In this document: piece after piece, positions 10,242-18,433 of the stretch
How the letters are laid out: every line of letters starts with the position of its first letter
How positions within the stretch are numbered: the stretch's first letter is position 1
DNA from: Dyella lutea
GTDB lineage: Bacteria > Pseudomonadota > Gammaproteobacteria > Xanthomonadales > Rhodanobacteraceae
DNA: 64,000 nt
Assembly: GCF_024158035.1 (NCBI RefSeq)
Contig: NZ_JAMZEK010000003.1
Coordinates: 855,463 to 919,462 of the forward strand
Reading direction: 5' to 3'
The notes under the pieces: generated by a model
The model's database searches: none
The model's input: the letters and a program-made list of their open reading frames with translations, nothing else
Told to the model about the DNA's origin: nothing
Translations under genes and position numbers: made by a program

Positions 10242-10405
10242 ACGTCCTCCGCACGGCTTCGGTCACTTTTCGTCGCCGGACTGCTCGCCAGCGTCACAAA
10301 CTTGCGGATTGCCCGGCTGGGCTAGCGCGCCTGAAGCCGGTGACGGGCAGTCGCGTCATTCAGGAATCAGCGGTCCGACCGCGCCGCCGGGCCGAACGAC
10401 CCGCA

Positions 10406-10419
10406 TGCAAACGGTTGCA
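10406..10419. promoter_or_regulatory. Inverted repeat, possible activator site
   Basis: The 14-bp palindrome TGCAA-ACGG-TTGCA lies about 100 bp upstream of the sigma-54-type promoter at 10506. That distance and symmetry suit an enhancer-binding protein, but LacI-type operators also look like this. The rest of 10242-10505 shows no gene. Confidence 0.35.
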
Positions 10420-10505
10420 ATACCTCGCCTCAAGCGTTGCCGGCGACCATCGGCCACATGCCGCTTGTTGAACGCAGCGGAACGCCAATGACCGGCATGT
10501 GACAG

Positions 10506-10523
10506 CTGGCACATTCCCTGCTT
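10506..10523 (+). promoter_or_regulatory. Sigma-54 (RpoN) -24/-12 promoter of the polysaccharide operon
   Basis: CTGGCACATTCCCTGCTT matches the YTGGCACR-N4-TTGCW consensus. The invariant GG (10508-10509) and GC (10520-10521) are separated by exactly 10 bp, as RpoN requires. One deviation is CTGC in place of TTGC at -12. Transcription would begin near 10533, ahead of every possible start of the GT2 gene. Transcription would need an AAA+ enhancer-binding activator (family knowledge). Confidence 0.65.
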
Positions 10524-10637
10524 CCGCTACCCCAGGAACACCGCACTCCCCCACCCCAAACCCAGGAACGCGCTCCCGCGGTCATCCACCGGATGACCGT
10601 GCCGGGCGAAGCCATGCCCCAAGAGAAGTCCTGCACC

Positions 10638-12041
10638 ATGACGCCGCTCGCCCCCATCGCCACGGAAGACGCCCAGCACGAGATCCCCCTCTCGCTGAGC
10701 AACCCGCCGCGGGTAGTCTCCATCGCCCGGCGTCCGGAAGGCCGTGCTTACCTGCCAGTCCGCCTGAAATTCGCGCTGACACTGACGGCCGCGTTCGCCT
10801 GGGCCGGATTTTCCCTGCACTTGGCGCTCCCGTGGATCCACGACCTCGGCCGGCTCATCGGTCCGGTGGCGGCCCACCTGGTGATCTGGGGCGTGGCCAT
10901 CCTTCCCGGCTTCATGAACGCCTTCCTGGTCATCGGGCTGATGCTGGATCGCCGTCCGCCCCGCGCATGGCAAGGGGCATTCCCCGGGGTCACCGTGCTG
11001 GTGGCTGCGTACAACGAGGAAGCTTCGATCCTCGCCACCGTCCAGTCGCTGGCCCGGCAGAACTATCCCGGCCCGATGCAGGTCGTGGTGATCAACGACG
11101 GTTCGACCGACGGCACCATGATCAAGCTGGCCTCGGTGAACTACCCGTGGCTTACCGTACTGGACCTGGTGAAGAACGGCGGCAAGGCTGCCGCGCTCAA
11201 CCAGGGCCTTAAGGTTGCCGCCCATCCGCTCACCATCACGCTCGACGGCGACTCCTACCTTTACGGCGACGCGCTGCGCAACCTGGTCGGCCGCTTTCTC
11301 AGCGACCCGCCGAACACCGCGGCCGTGGCCGGCTCGGTGCTGGTGCGTAACTCCCGCCTCAACCTGGTCACCCGCATCCAGGAGTGGGACTACTTCCACG
11401 GCATCGCGGCAATCAAGCGCCTGCAGAGCCTGTTCCAGGGCACGTTGGTGGCACAGGGCGCGTTCTCGCTCTACCGCACCGACGTGCTGCGCGAGGTGGG
11501 CGGGTGGCCGGAGTGCGTGGGCGAGGACATCGTGCTGACCTGGGCCATCCTCAACGCCGGACACCGCGTGGGCTACTGCGAGGACGCGATCACCTTCACC
11601 AATGCGCCGACCTCGTTCCGCCAATTCATCCGCCAGCGCCAGCGCTGGTCGCGCGGCCTGATCGAGGCGTTCAAGGTGCACGGCAAGCTGCTGCTCAAGC
11701 CGCGCATGAGTACGGTCTTCGTGTGGTGGAACCTGCTGTTCCCCTACATGGACGTGGCCTACACCCTGTTCTTCATCCCCGGCATCCTGCTGGCGCTGTT
11801 CGGGATCTACTGGATCGCCGGACCGATGACCCTGCTGGTGCTGCCGATGGCCGGCGCCGTGAACTACCTGATGTACTACATCCAGTCGCACATGTTCCGC
11901 GCCCAGGGCCTGCACGTGCGCCGCAACCCGCTGGGGTTCATCGTCTACGCGCTGTTCTACGGCATCGTGCTGCAGCCCGGCTGCGTGCTTGGCTACCTCG
12001 CGGAAATGCTCAACCTGCGCAAGCACTGGGGCACCAAGTGA
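10638..12041 (+). CDS. Processive family 2 glycosyltransferase (PgaC/NodC-like), inner membrane
   Basis: 467 residues from the ATG at 10638 (GAGAAG about 10 nt upstream); ATGs at 10593 and 10614 would extend it. Two N-terminal membrane segments (about 40-60 and 72-95) precede the GT2 domain. That domain has VLVAAYNEE, NDGSTDGT, LDGDSYLY, CVGEDIVLTW and the QRQRWSRG motif. This D,D,D/QxxRW set marks processive polymerases that make and secrete beta-linked polysaccharide such as poly-N-acetylglucosamine or cellulose-type chains. Three or four C-terminal membrane helices follow. It is translationally coupled to the outer-membrane gene downstream and preceded by a sigma-54-type promoter. The polymer is unknown. 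Confidence 0.9.
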   Translation: MTPLAPIATEDAQHEIPLSLSNPPRVVSIARRPEGRAYLPVRLKFALTLTAAFAWAGFSLHLALPWIHDLGRLIGPVAAHLVIWGVAILPGFMNAFLVIGLMLDRRPPRAWQGAFPGVTVLVAAYNEEASILATVQSLARQNYPGPMQVVVINDGSTDGTMIKLASVNYPWLTVLDLVKNGGKAAALNQGLKVAAHPLTITLDGDSYLYGDALRNLVGRFLSDPPNTAAVAGSVLVRNSRLNLVTRIQEWDYFHGIAAIKRLQSLFQGTLVAQGAFSLYRTDVLREVGGWPECVGEDIVLTWAILNAGHRVGYCEDAITFTNAPTSFRQFIRQRQRWSRGLIEAFKVHGKLLLKPRMSTVFVWWNLLFPYMDVAYTLFFIPGILLALFGIYWIAGPMTLLVLPMAGAVNYLMYYIQSHMFRAQGLHVRRNPLGFIVYALFYGIVLQPGCVLGYLAEMLNLRKHWGTK

Positions 12042-13450
12042 GGCCGGTGCTTCCCGCGCTGGTCGCGCTGGCTCTCGCACCGGCGATACACGCCCAAGCC
12101 ACCGACGTCGCGCAGGCGATCCGCGATGGCCGCCACGCGCTGGAGTCGAACGATCCGGCCCGTGCCCGCAGCCTGTTCGCCCGGGCACTGGCGCAGTCGG
12201 AGCAGCCCGGCAATGCCTACGCCGCTGCCATCGGGCTCGGACGCGCCGAGCTCTGGCTCGGCCAAGTGCCGGATGCCGAGGCGACGTTCCGCCGTGCGTT
12301 CACCCTCGCCTCGAACCCGGACGAACGCCACGCGGCGCGTACCGGTCTGGCCCAGGCGCTGAATGCCGAAGACCGCCCGCGCGAGGCCTGGAAGCTGCTG
12401 CGCGACGACGCCAGCCACGACCCGCGCAGCACGCTCGAGCTGATGCGTGCGGCCCAGGCGCTCGGCTGGCAGGACCGCACCCTGCCGGCGCTGGCAGCCA
12501 CGCGCGCACCGGCGGATACCGGCTACCTCGGCACCCGGTTCGATCTGCTCGCCGACGACATGCGCTATGCCACCGCGCCCCAGATCGAGGGAGACACCAG
12601 CTACAGCCACGACAGCGAAGGCCTGGACGTGTGGAGTGTCGGCGCCAGTGCGTTCTCGCCGCTGCATGGCGACGACGCCCTCGCCCAGCGCTACGGCGTG
12701 GCCGTCGACACCGTGCGGGTCAGCAATCCGGGCAACTCCCGCCGCCTGCAGGGCGTCTCCGGCGTCGGCCAGTGGCGCATCGGCGACATGCAGAGCGCCG
12801 ACCTGCGCCTGGGCCTCGGCCAGGCCGGCGGCTGGCAATACCTGCAGGGCGCCGGTCACTGGACCGTGCAGCCAAGCGACGACTTCGCCCTTTCCGCCGG
12901 GGCCGAGCGTGCGCCCCTGCTCACCGATGCGGCGATCGCCCATCGCATCGCCTACGCCACCTACAGCGTCGGTGCCACGCTTCGTCCGGGCGATCACCTG
13001 TACCTGCTGCCGACGGTGTTCCGGCAGCAGTTCACCGATGGCAACCGTCGCGACGGCGCGGCCGCCCGGCTGGTGCTCAGCCCGTTCGACATCACGGGCA
13101 CACCGGCCGCGCTGGGTGGCCAGTTCGGCGTGCGGGTGTTCCGCAGCAGCCAGCCGGGCGGAGGCATCTACTTCAACCCGCAGCACTACCGGGCCGTCAC
13201 CGCCGGGCTGATCGGCGTGATGAGCCTGTCGCCGAAATGGCGGCTGCGCGCGACCGCCGACGGCGGCCGGCAGACCACCGACGGCAACAGCGTCGGCATC
13301 TACACGCTGGACGTGTCGCTGGAAGGCCGCCTGCCGCACAACGGCCGCGTGCAGGTGCACGTGATGCGGAGCTCGGCCGCCTCGGTCAGCGGCGGCGGCT
13401 CCGGCTACTGGAACAACTCGCTCGCCGTCTCGGTGAGCTATCCCTTTTGA
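12038..13450 (+). CDS. TPR plus beta-barrel outer-membrane protein (PgaA/YaiO-like)
   Basis: Starts at a GTG (12038) overlapping the GT2 stop in GTGA, so translation is coupled. The 470 residues begin with a signal peptide (about 1-21, ending IHAQA). A TPR-like helical region follows (about 24-155), with repeats such as ESNDPARARSLFARALAQ and PDAEATFRRAFTLA. The remaining 300 residues alternate polar and hydrophobic residues and end SLAVSVSYPF, with a C-terminal aromatic typical of outer-membrane barrels. TPR-barrel proteins (PgaA, NfrA-like) export polymers made by a GT2 partner. By context this one probably does the same (inference). No deacetylase gene is present. Confidence 0.75.
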   Translation: MRPVLPALVALALAPAIHAQATDVAQAIRDGRHALESNDPARARSLFARALAQSEQPGNAYAAAIGLGRAELWLGQVPDAEATFRRAFTLASNPDERHAARTGLAQALNAEDRPREAWKLLRDDASHDPRSTLELMRAAQALGWQDRTLPALAATRAPADTGYLGTRFDLLADDMRYATAPQIEGDTSYSHDSEGLDVWSVGASAFSPLHGDDALAQRYGVAVDTVRVSNPGNSRRLQGVSGVGQWRIGDMQSADLRLGLGQAGGWQYLQGAGHWTVQPSDDFALSAGAERAPLLTDAAIAHRIAYATYSVGATLRPGDHLYLLPTVFRQQFTDGNRRDGAAARLVLSPFDITGTPAALGGQFGVRVFRSSQPGGGIYFNPQHYRAVTAGLIGVMSLSPKWRLRATADGGRQTTDGNSVGIYTLDVSLEGRLPHNGRVQVHVMRSSAASVSGGGSGYWNNSLAVSVSYPF

Positions 13451-13469
13451 CCTGCGCGGGGGCGCATGA

Positions 13470-13503
13470 CGGGCCGGCTACAATGCCGGCCCGTCTCCTT
13501 TTT
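13470..13503 (+). terminator. Intrinsic terminator after the polysaccharide operon
   Basis: A perfect 11-bp stem gacgggccggc/gccggcccgtc (13470-13480 with 13487-13497), loop tacaat, followed by tccttttt. It separates the GT2/barrel operon from the FKBP gene. Confidence 0.7.
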
Positions 13504-13515
13504 CCGAGAGTGACC

Positions 13516-13938
13516 ATGCGCCGACTGCTCTGCCTGCTTCCGCTCCTGCTCGCCGCCTGCTCGTCGCAGCATGCCGCCCCCGCCGCCGACATCCCCGCGA
13601 TGCAGAGCATCGATACCGTAATCGGCACCGGCCCGGTGGCCAAGCCCGGCGACACGGTGGAGGTGAACTACACCGGCTGGCTGTACGACCCGAAGGCGCC
13701 CGACCACCACGGCAAGAAGTTCGACGCCTCGCAGGACCACGGCGGCACCTTCACCTTCCCGCTCGGCGCCGGCCAGGTGATCAAGGGCTGGGACCAGGGC
13801 GTCGCCGGCATGCACGTGGGCGGCAAGCGCACGCTGCTGATTCCCTCGTCGATGGGCTACGGCAGCCGCGGTGCCGGTGGCGCGATCCCGCCGAACGCCG
13901 CGCTGGTGTTCGACGTGGAGCTGGTCAGCATCAAGTGA
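13516..13938 (+). CDS. FKBP-type peptidyl-prolyl cis-trans isomerase, lipoprotein
   Basis: 140 residues. A lipoprotein signal (MRRLLCLLPLLLAACSS, lipobox LAAC with Cys16) implies membrane anchoring in the periplasm. The FKBP domain (about 32-140) keeps VEVNYTGWLYD, KKFDASQDHG, FPLGAGQVIKGWDQGVAGMHVGGKR, IPSSMGYG and IPPNAALVFDVELV, so the active-site Tyr, Asp, Trp and Phe residues appear intact. It should speed proline isomerisation during envelope protein folding. It sits between a terminator and the S10 peptidase gene, about 100 bp upstream of the latter. Confidence 0.92.
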   Translation: MRRLLCLLPLLLAACSSQHAAPAADIPAMQSIDTVIGTGPVAKPGDTVEVNYTGWLYDPKAPDHHGKKFDASQDHGGTFTFPLGAGQVIKGWDQGVAGMHVGGKRTLLIPSSMGYGSRGAGGAIPPNAALVFDVELVSIK

Positions 13939-14044
13939 TCGCGCGGGCCTCGGCCAGGTCATCGGCCGGGGCCATGACTTCCTGCACGGTTGCCGTGAAG
14001 GCCGGGCCGCTACGGTCATGGCCTTTCCCCGCAAGGACCCCACC

Positions 14045-15544
14045 GTGCGCCACGTACTTTCCTGCGCCCTGCTTGCCGCGCTCGCTGCCGGCACTCCCGC
14101 CCTCGCCTTCTCCGCCGACCAGCCGGCCAAGCCCGACACCACCGCACCTGCCGACAAGGCCTTCCACCTGCCGCCGCTGCCGGCCGACGCCCACGTTGCG
14201 CAGACCGTGCAGGTCGATGGCCGCACGCTGAAGTACACCGTCACCGTCGGCCACCTGCCGGTGCGCGACGAGCAGGGCAAGATCACCGGCGAAGTGGTGT
14301 TCACCGCCTACACCATGCCCGGCAAGGATCGCCCGGTGACCTTCGCGGTCAACGGCGGCCCGGGCGCGTCCTCGGTCTACCTCAACTTCGGCGCGATCGG
14401 TCCGAAGCGGGTCAATTTCGGTGTCAAGGGTGCCAACCCGTCCGATCCGGCCACTCTGCACGACAACCCCGGTACCTGGCTGGGCTTCACCGACCTGGTC
14501 TTCATCGACCCCATCGGCACCGGCTTCAGTCGCGCGCTGGTCGATGACAAGAAGGCCACCGAGCTGTTCTACAGCACCGACAACGACATCAAGTACCTCT
14601 CGCGCATCGTCTACGACTGGCTGGTGAAGAACGGCCGCATGGACTCGAAGAAGTACCTGGTGGGCGAGAGCTACGGCGGCTTCCGCGGCCCGCGCATGAC
14701 CGACTACCTGCAGACCCAGCTCGGTGTGGCGATGAACGGCCTGGTGCTGGTGTCGCCCTACCTCGACCCGGCCGCCTCGGACGACGAGAACGTCTCGCCG
14801 CTGCCGTGGATGCTCACCCTGCCCTCGATCGCCGCGGCCAACCTCGAGCGCGAGCACAAGCTCACTGCCGAGGCGATGGCGCCGATCGTCGACTACACCC
14901 GCACCACCTATGCCACCACGCTGATGCAGGGTCGCAGCAATCCGGCCGCCACCGACGCGATGATCAAGAAGGTCACTGAACTGACCGGACTGGATCCCCT
15001 GTTCGTCCAGCGCTCCGGCGGCCGCATCGAGACCCAGGCCTACCTGCGCGAGATCTATCGCGCCGAAGGCAAGCTGGGCAGCCGCTACGACTCCAACGTC
15101 ACCGCCTGGGATCCGTTCCCGACCGCGCCGCAGCAGGAAACCGGCGATCCGATCCTCAACGGCATCATCGCACCGACCACCACCGCGATGGTCAACTTCG
15201 TCACCAAGACGGTGGGCTGGAAGATCGATGCCCGCTACAACGCGCTCAGCTACCAGGTGAACCGCCTGTGGCACCAGGACAAGGACGCCAACCGCGGCTC
15301 GGTCAACGAACTGCGCGAGTCGGTCGCCAATGATCCGGGCCTGCGCGTGCTGATTGCGCACGGCTGGGACGACCTGTCCTGCCCGTTCATGGCCTCGGTA
15401 CTGGTGGTCGACCAGATGCCGGCGATGGGCGACCCGACCCGCGTGCAGGTGAAGGAATATCCCGGCGGCCACATGTTCTATGCCCGCCCGGACAGCCAGC
15501 GCGCACTGCGCAACGACGTCGAGAAGCTCTACGGCGTGAAGTGA
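14045..15544 (+). CDS. Secreted S10-family serine carboxypeptidase-like protein
   Basis: 499 residues from a GTG at 14045, preferred because AAGGA lies 7 nt upstream and the product then starts with a clean signal peptide ending ALAFSA. An ATG at 14018 is possible. Landmarks are VNGGPGASSVYLNFGAIGP (oxyanion region), the nucleophile in GESYGG (Ser209), the Asp in IAHGWDDLSCP and the His in YPGGHMFY. This is the Ser/Asp/His triad of peptidase family S10. These bacterial enzymes are predicted periplasmic carboxypeptidases, but few have been tested. It appears monocistronic. Confidence 0.9.
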   Translation: MRHVLSCALLAALAAGTPALAFSADQPAKPDTTAPADKAFHLPPLPADAHVAQTVQVDGRTLKYTVTVGHLPVRDEQGKITGEVVFTAYTMPGKDRPVTFAVNGGPGASSVYLNFGAIGPKRVNFGVKGANPSDPATLHDNPGTWLGFTDLVFIDPIGTGFSRALVDDKKATELFYSTDNDIKYLSRIVYDWLVKNGRMDSKKYLVGESYGGFRGPRMTDYLQTQLGVAMNGLVLVSPYLDPAASDDENVSPLPWMLTLPSIAAANLEREHKLTAEAMAPIVDYTRTTYATTLMQGRSNPAATDAMIKKVTELTGLDPLFVQRSGGRIETQAYLREIYRAEGKLGSRYDSNVTAWDPFPTAPQQETGDPILNGIIAPTTTAMVNFVTKTVGWKIDARYNALSYQVNRLWHQDKDANRGSVNELRESVANDPGLRVLIAHGWDDLSCPFMASVLVVDQMPAMGDPTRVQVKEYPGGHMFYARPDSQRALRNDVEKLYGVK

Positions 15545-15746
15545 TCCGCGGCGCCGCGCCGGTCCGCCGGCGCGGCGCTTCATGTCGCATCGACGCCACC
15601 CAAGGCACGCTGGTGGGCAGACGCGGCGCTTGCCGCCTCGCCCGCTCCGTCCCGGCGCCCCGCTTCTGCGGACCGCGATGCCGGACGGCCATCCACGCGG
15701 CGTGTCGACCTCTCCGCGCGACGTGCCGCCCGCCGGAGCCCGTCGC

Positions 15747-17321
15747 ATGTGGCGCCAACTCTTCTATGCGCTGTCCGTCCTGGCGATCCTCGCCGTTGCC
15801 GCCCTCGTTCCGTTCCATCCCGAGGCCGCCTGGGCCTTCGCGGTGATCCTGCCACTGGTCGCGCTGGGCCTGTACGACATCGCCTCGCCGCGAAACGTGC
15901 TGGGCAACTACCCGGTCATCGGGCACCTGCGCTACCTGATGGAGTTCATCAGCCCGGAGATTCGCCAGTACTTCCTGGAGGACGACAAGAGCGGCCGCCC
16001 GTTCAACCGCCAGCAGCGCGACCTGGTCAAGTCGCGCGGAGCCGGCAGCAGCGGTACGCACCCGTTCGGCACCGAGTACGACGTGTTCGCCTCCGGCTTC
16101 GACTTCGCCGTGCACTCGATCGCCGTCAAGCAGGTGCCGAAGACCGCCGAGCGCATCACCGTCGGTGGACCGCAATGCCGCCAGCCCTACGACAGCTCGC
16201 GCCTGAACATCTCGGCGATGAGCTTCGGTGCACTGTCCAGCCACGCCGTGCTCGCGATGAACAAGGGTGCGGCGATGGGCGGCTTCGCGCAGGACACCGG
16301 CGAGGGCGGTCTCACGCCCTACCACCTGGAGCACGGTGCCGACGTAATCTGGGAGATCGGCTCGGGCTACTTTGGCTGCCGCACCAGGGACGGGCGCTTC
16401 GACGACGAGGACTTCCGCCGCAAAGCCACCGATCCGCACGTGAAGATGATCGAGATCAAGCTCTCCCAGGGCGCCAAGCCCAGCCACGGCGGCATGCTGC
16501 CCGGCGCCAAGGTGAACGCCGAGATCGCGCGCATGCGCGAAGTGCCTGAAGGAAAGGACTGCCTGTCCCCGGCCGCCCATCCGGAGTTCGACACGCCGCG
16601 CGGACTGCTCGCCTTCGTCGCCCGCCTGCGCGCGCTGTGTGGCGGCAAGCCGGTGGGTTTCAAGCTGTGCATCGGCCGGCGCAGCGAGTTCCTCGGCATC
16701 TGCAAGGCGATGCTGGACACCGGCACGCTGCCGGACTTCATCACCGTGGATGGCGCCGAGGGCGGCACCGGTGCGGCGCCGGTGGAGCTGTCCGACCGGC
16801 TGGGCCTGACCATCGACGAGGCGCTGCCGTTCGTGCACGGCGCGCTGGTCGGCTGCGGCCTGCGTAACAGGATCCGGGTGATCGCCAGCGGCAAGGTGGT
16901 CACCGGCTTCGACATGGTGCACAAGATCGCCATCGGCGCGGACATCTGCAACGTCGCGCGGCCGATGATGTTCGCCGTCGGCTGCATCCAGGCCCTGCGT
17001 TGCCACACCAACACCTGCCCCACCGGCGTCGCCACCCAGGACCAGCGCCGCGCCCGCGCGCTGAAGATCGACGAACGCGCCGAACACGTGCGCCGCTACC
17101 ACCGTGCCACCGTCGACAGCTTCATCGAGATCACCGGCGCGATGGGCGTGGCCCACCCCGACCAGCTCACCCCGCAGCACATCCTGCACCGCATGCCCGA
17201 CCAGCAGGCGCGCGACTACGGCCAGCTGCACTGCTACCCCGCGCCGGGGGCGCTGCTGTCCGGGACCGTACCGGAGCCGTTCGCGCAGCACTGGGCGGAG
17301 GCGTCGGCCGATCGCTTCTGA
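15747..17321 (+). CDS. FMN-binding glutamate synthase-like protein (GltB_2 domain), membrane-anchored
   Basis: 524 residues from the ATG at 15747 (CGGAG upstream). Two N-terminal hydrophobic segments (about 5-20 and 26-44) are followed by the FMN barrel of the glutamate synthase large subunit. Visible motifs are ISAMSFGALSSHAVLAMNKGA, TGEGGLTPYHLEHGADVIWEIGSGYFG, IEIKLSQGAKPSHGGMLPG, TVDGAEGGTGAAP, and CHTNTCPTGVATQDQ near the C-terminus. There is no glutaminase domain, so it cannot be a full GOGAT. The physiological reaction of these stand-alone proteins is unknown. It lies about 200 bp after the S10 peptidase gene. Confidence 0.88.
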   Translation: MWRQLFYALSVLAILAVAALVPFHPEAAWAFAVILPLVALGLYDIASPRNVLGNYPVIGHLRYLMEFISPEIRQYFLEDDKSGRPFNRQQRDLVKSRGAGSSGTHPFGTEYDVFASGFDFAVHSIAVKQVPKTAERITVGGPQCRQPYDSSRLNISAMSFGALSSHAVLAMNKGAAMGGFAQDTGEGGLTPYHLEHGADVIWEIGSGYFGCRTRDGRFDDEDFRRKATDPHVKMIEIKLSQGAKPSHGGMLPGAKVNAEIARMREVPEGKDCLSPAAHPEFDTPRGLLAFVARLRALCGGKPVGFKLCIGRRSEFLGICKAMLDTGTLPDFITVDGAEGGTGAAPVELSDRLGLTIDEALPFVHGALVGCGLRNRIRVIASGKVVTGFDMVHKIAIGADICNVARPMMFAVGCIQALRCHTNTCPTGVATQDQRRARALKIDERAEHVRRYHRATVDSFIEITGAMGVAHPDQLTPQHILHRMPDQQARDYGQLHCYPAPGALLSGTVPEPFAQHWAEASADRF

Positions 17322-17400
17322 CTCCGCGCATGTAACCTGACCGACCGTTGCAGCGATTGGGGAGGGACCGCGGCCCATGCCGCCCAGCCCCGGAACGCCC

Positions 17401-17901
17401 ATGCGACGCATCCTGCTTGCCCTGCTGCTTCTCGCCACCTCTGCCACGGCGCTGGCAGACACGCCGACTCGCGCGCCGGCGTTTACCGGTGTGACCCGCT
17501 GGATCAACTCGCCGCCGCTGAGCATCGAAGGCCTGCGCGGCAAGGTGGTGCTGGTCGACTTCTGGACCTTCGAATGCATCAACTGCCTGCATGCGCTTCC
17601 GCAGGTAAAGGCACTCGATGCCAAGTATCGCAGCGAGGGACTGGTCGTCGTGGGCGTGCACACGCCGGAGCTGGACGCCGAGCGCGACACCGGCAACCTG
17701 CTCGCCGCGGTGAAGCGCCTGGACATCACCTACCCGGTGGCGCAGGACAACGACTACGCCACCTGGAACGCCTGGCACAACCAGTACTGGCCCGCGCAGT
17801 ACGTGATCGACCGCCAGGGCCGCGTGGTCTACACCCATATCGGCGAAGGCGGTTACGCAGCGATCGAACAGGCGGTGCGGCAGGCGCTGGCAGCGCGCTG
17901 A
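17401..17901 (+). CDS. Periplasmic thioredoxin-like protein (TlpA/DipZ C-terminal type)
   Basis: 166 residues. A signal peptide (MRRILLALLLLATSATALA) is followed by a thioredoxin fold with the redox motif in FWTFECINCLHALP (Cys-Ile-Asn-Cys, about residues 58-61). A conserved WPAQYVIDRQGRVVYTHIGEGGY C-terminal half follows. The FxCxNC form is typical of the DipZ/alkyl hydroperoxide reductase-thiol-specific-antioxidant branch. It acts in the periplasm, probably as a thiol reductase or oxidase; the partner is unknown. An ATG at 17377 would add eight residues and spoil the signal peptide. Confidence 0.88.
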   Translation: MRRILLALLLLATSATALADTPTRAPAFTGVTRWINSPPLSIEGLRGKVVLVDFWTFECINCLHALPQVKALDAKYRSEGLVVVGVHTPELDAERDTGNLLAAVKRLDITYPVAQDNDYATWNAWHNQYWPAQYVIDRQGRVVYTHIGEGGYAAIEQAVRQALAAR

Positions 17902-17989
17902 ACTGCCGCAGGCGGAAATCTTGGCGGGGACTTGAGCCTGCCGCCGCGGCCATCATGTTGCGGACCAGTCACCCGAATCCGGACCTGCC

Positions 17990-18427
17990 ATGACCTCACC
18001 GCTCGCCGTTCCCTGCCCACACTGCAGCGCGCTCAACCGCGTGCCCGCCGAGCGGCTCGACCAGCAGCCGAACTGCGGCCGCTGCCACCAGCCCCTGTTC
18101 GGCGGCCACCCGCTGGAGCTGACCACCGCCAACTTCGACGCCGTGGCCGGCCGCGGCGACCTGCCGGTGCTGGTCGATTTCTGGGCCACCTGGTGTGGCC
18201 CGTGCATCGGCTTCGCGCCGATCTTCACGGCGGCGGCCCGCGAGTTCGAGCCGCGCGTGCGGCTGGCCAAGGTGGATACCGACGCCCAGCAGCCGCTGGC
18301 GCAGCGCTTCGGCATACGCTCCATCCCCACCCTGATCCTGCTGCGTGAGAGTCGCGAGATCGCCCGCCAGTCCGGTGCGCTGAACGCCCAGCAGCTGCGC
18401 CAGTTCGTGGCACAGTCGCTGCGCTGA
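17990..18427 (+). CDS. trxC: Thioredoxin 2
   Basis: 145 residues, the usual TrxC length. The N-terminal zinc ribbon has CPHC (about 9-12) and CGRC (about 29-32), which separate TrxC from TrxA. The active site is FWATWCGPCIGFAP (WCGPC about 67-71), followed by the cis-proline SIPTLIL. It is a cytoplasmic disulfide reductase linked to oxidative stress. It converges on the RND pump gene with a 6-bp gap. Confidence 0.95.
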   Translation: MTSPLAVPCPHCSALNRVPAERLDQQPNCGRCHQPLFGGHPLELTTANFDAVAGRGDLPVLVDFWATWCGPCIGFAPIFTAAAREFEPRVRLAKVDTDAQQPLAQRFGIRSIPTLILLRESREIARQSGALNAQQLRQFVAQSLR

Positions 18428-18433
18428 GCCGGC

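Noticed and set aside
13481..13486. tacaat as a -10 box for the FKBP gene
   Set aside because: It is the loop of a perfect terminator hairpin and the only TTGACC nearby is 27 bp upstream, too far for a -35 element.
15387..17729. Antisense frame of 780 codons opposite the GltB-like gene
   Set aside because: The plus strand carries all family motifs; this frame is compositional.
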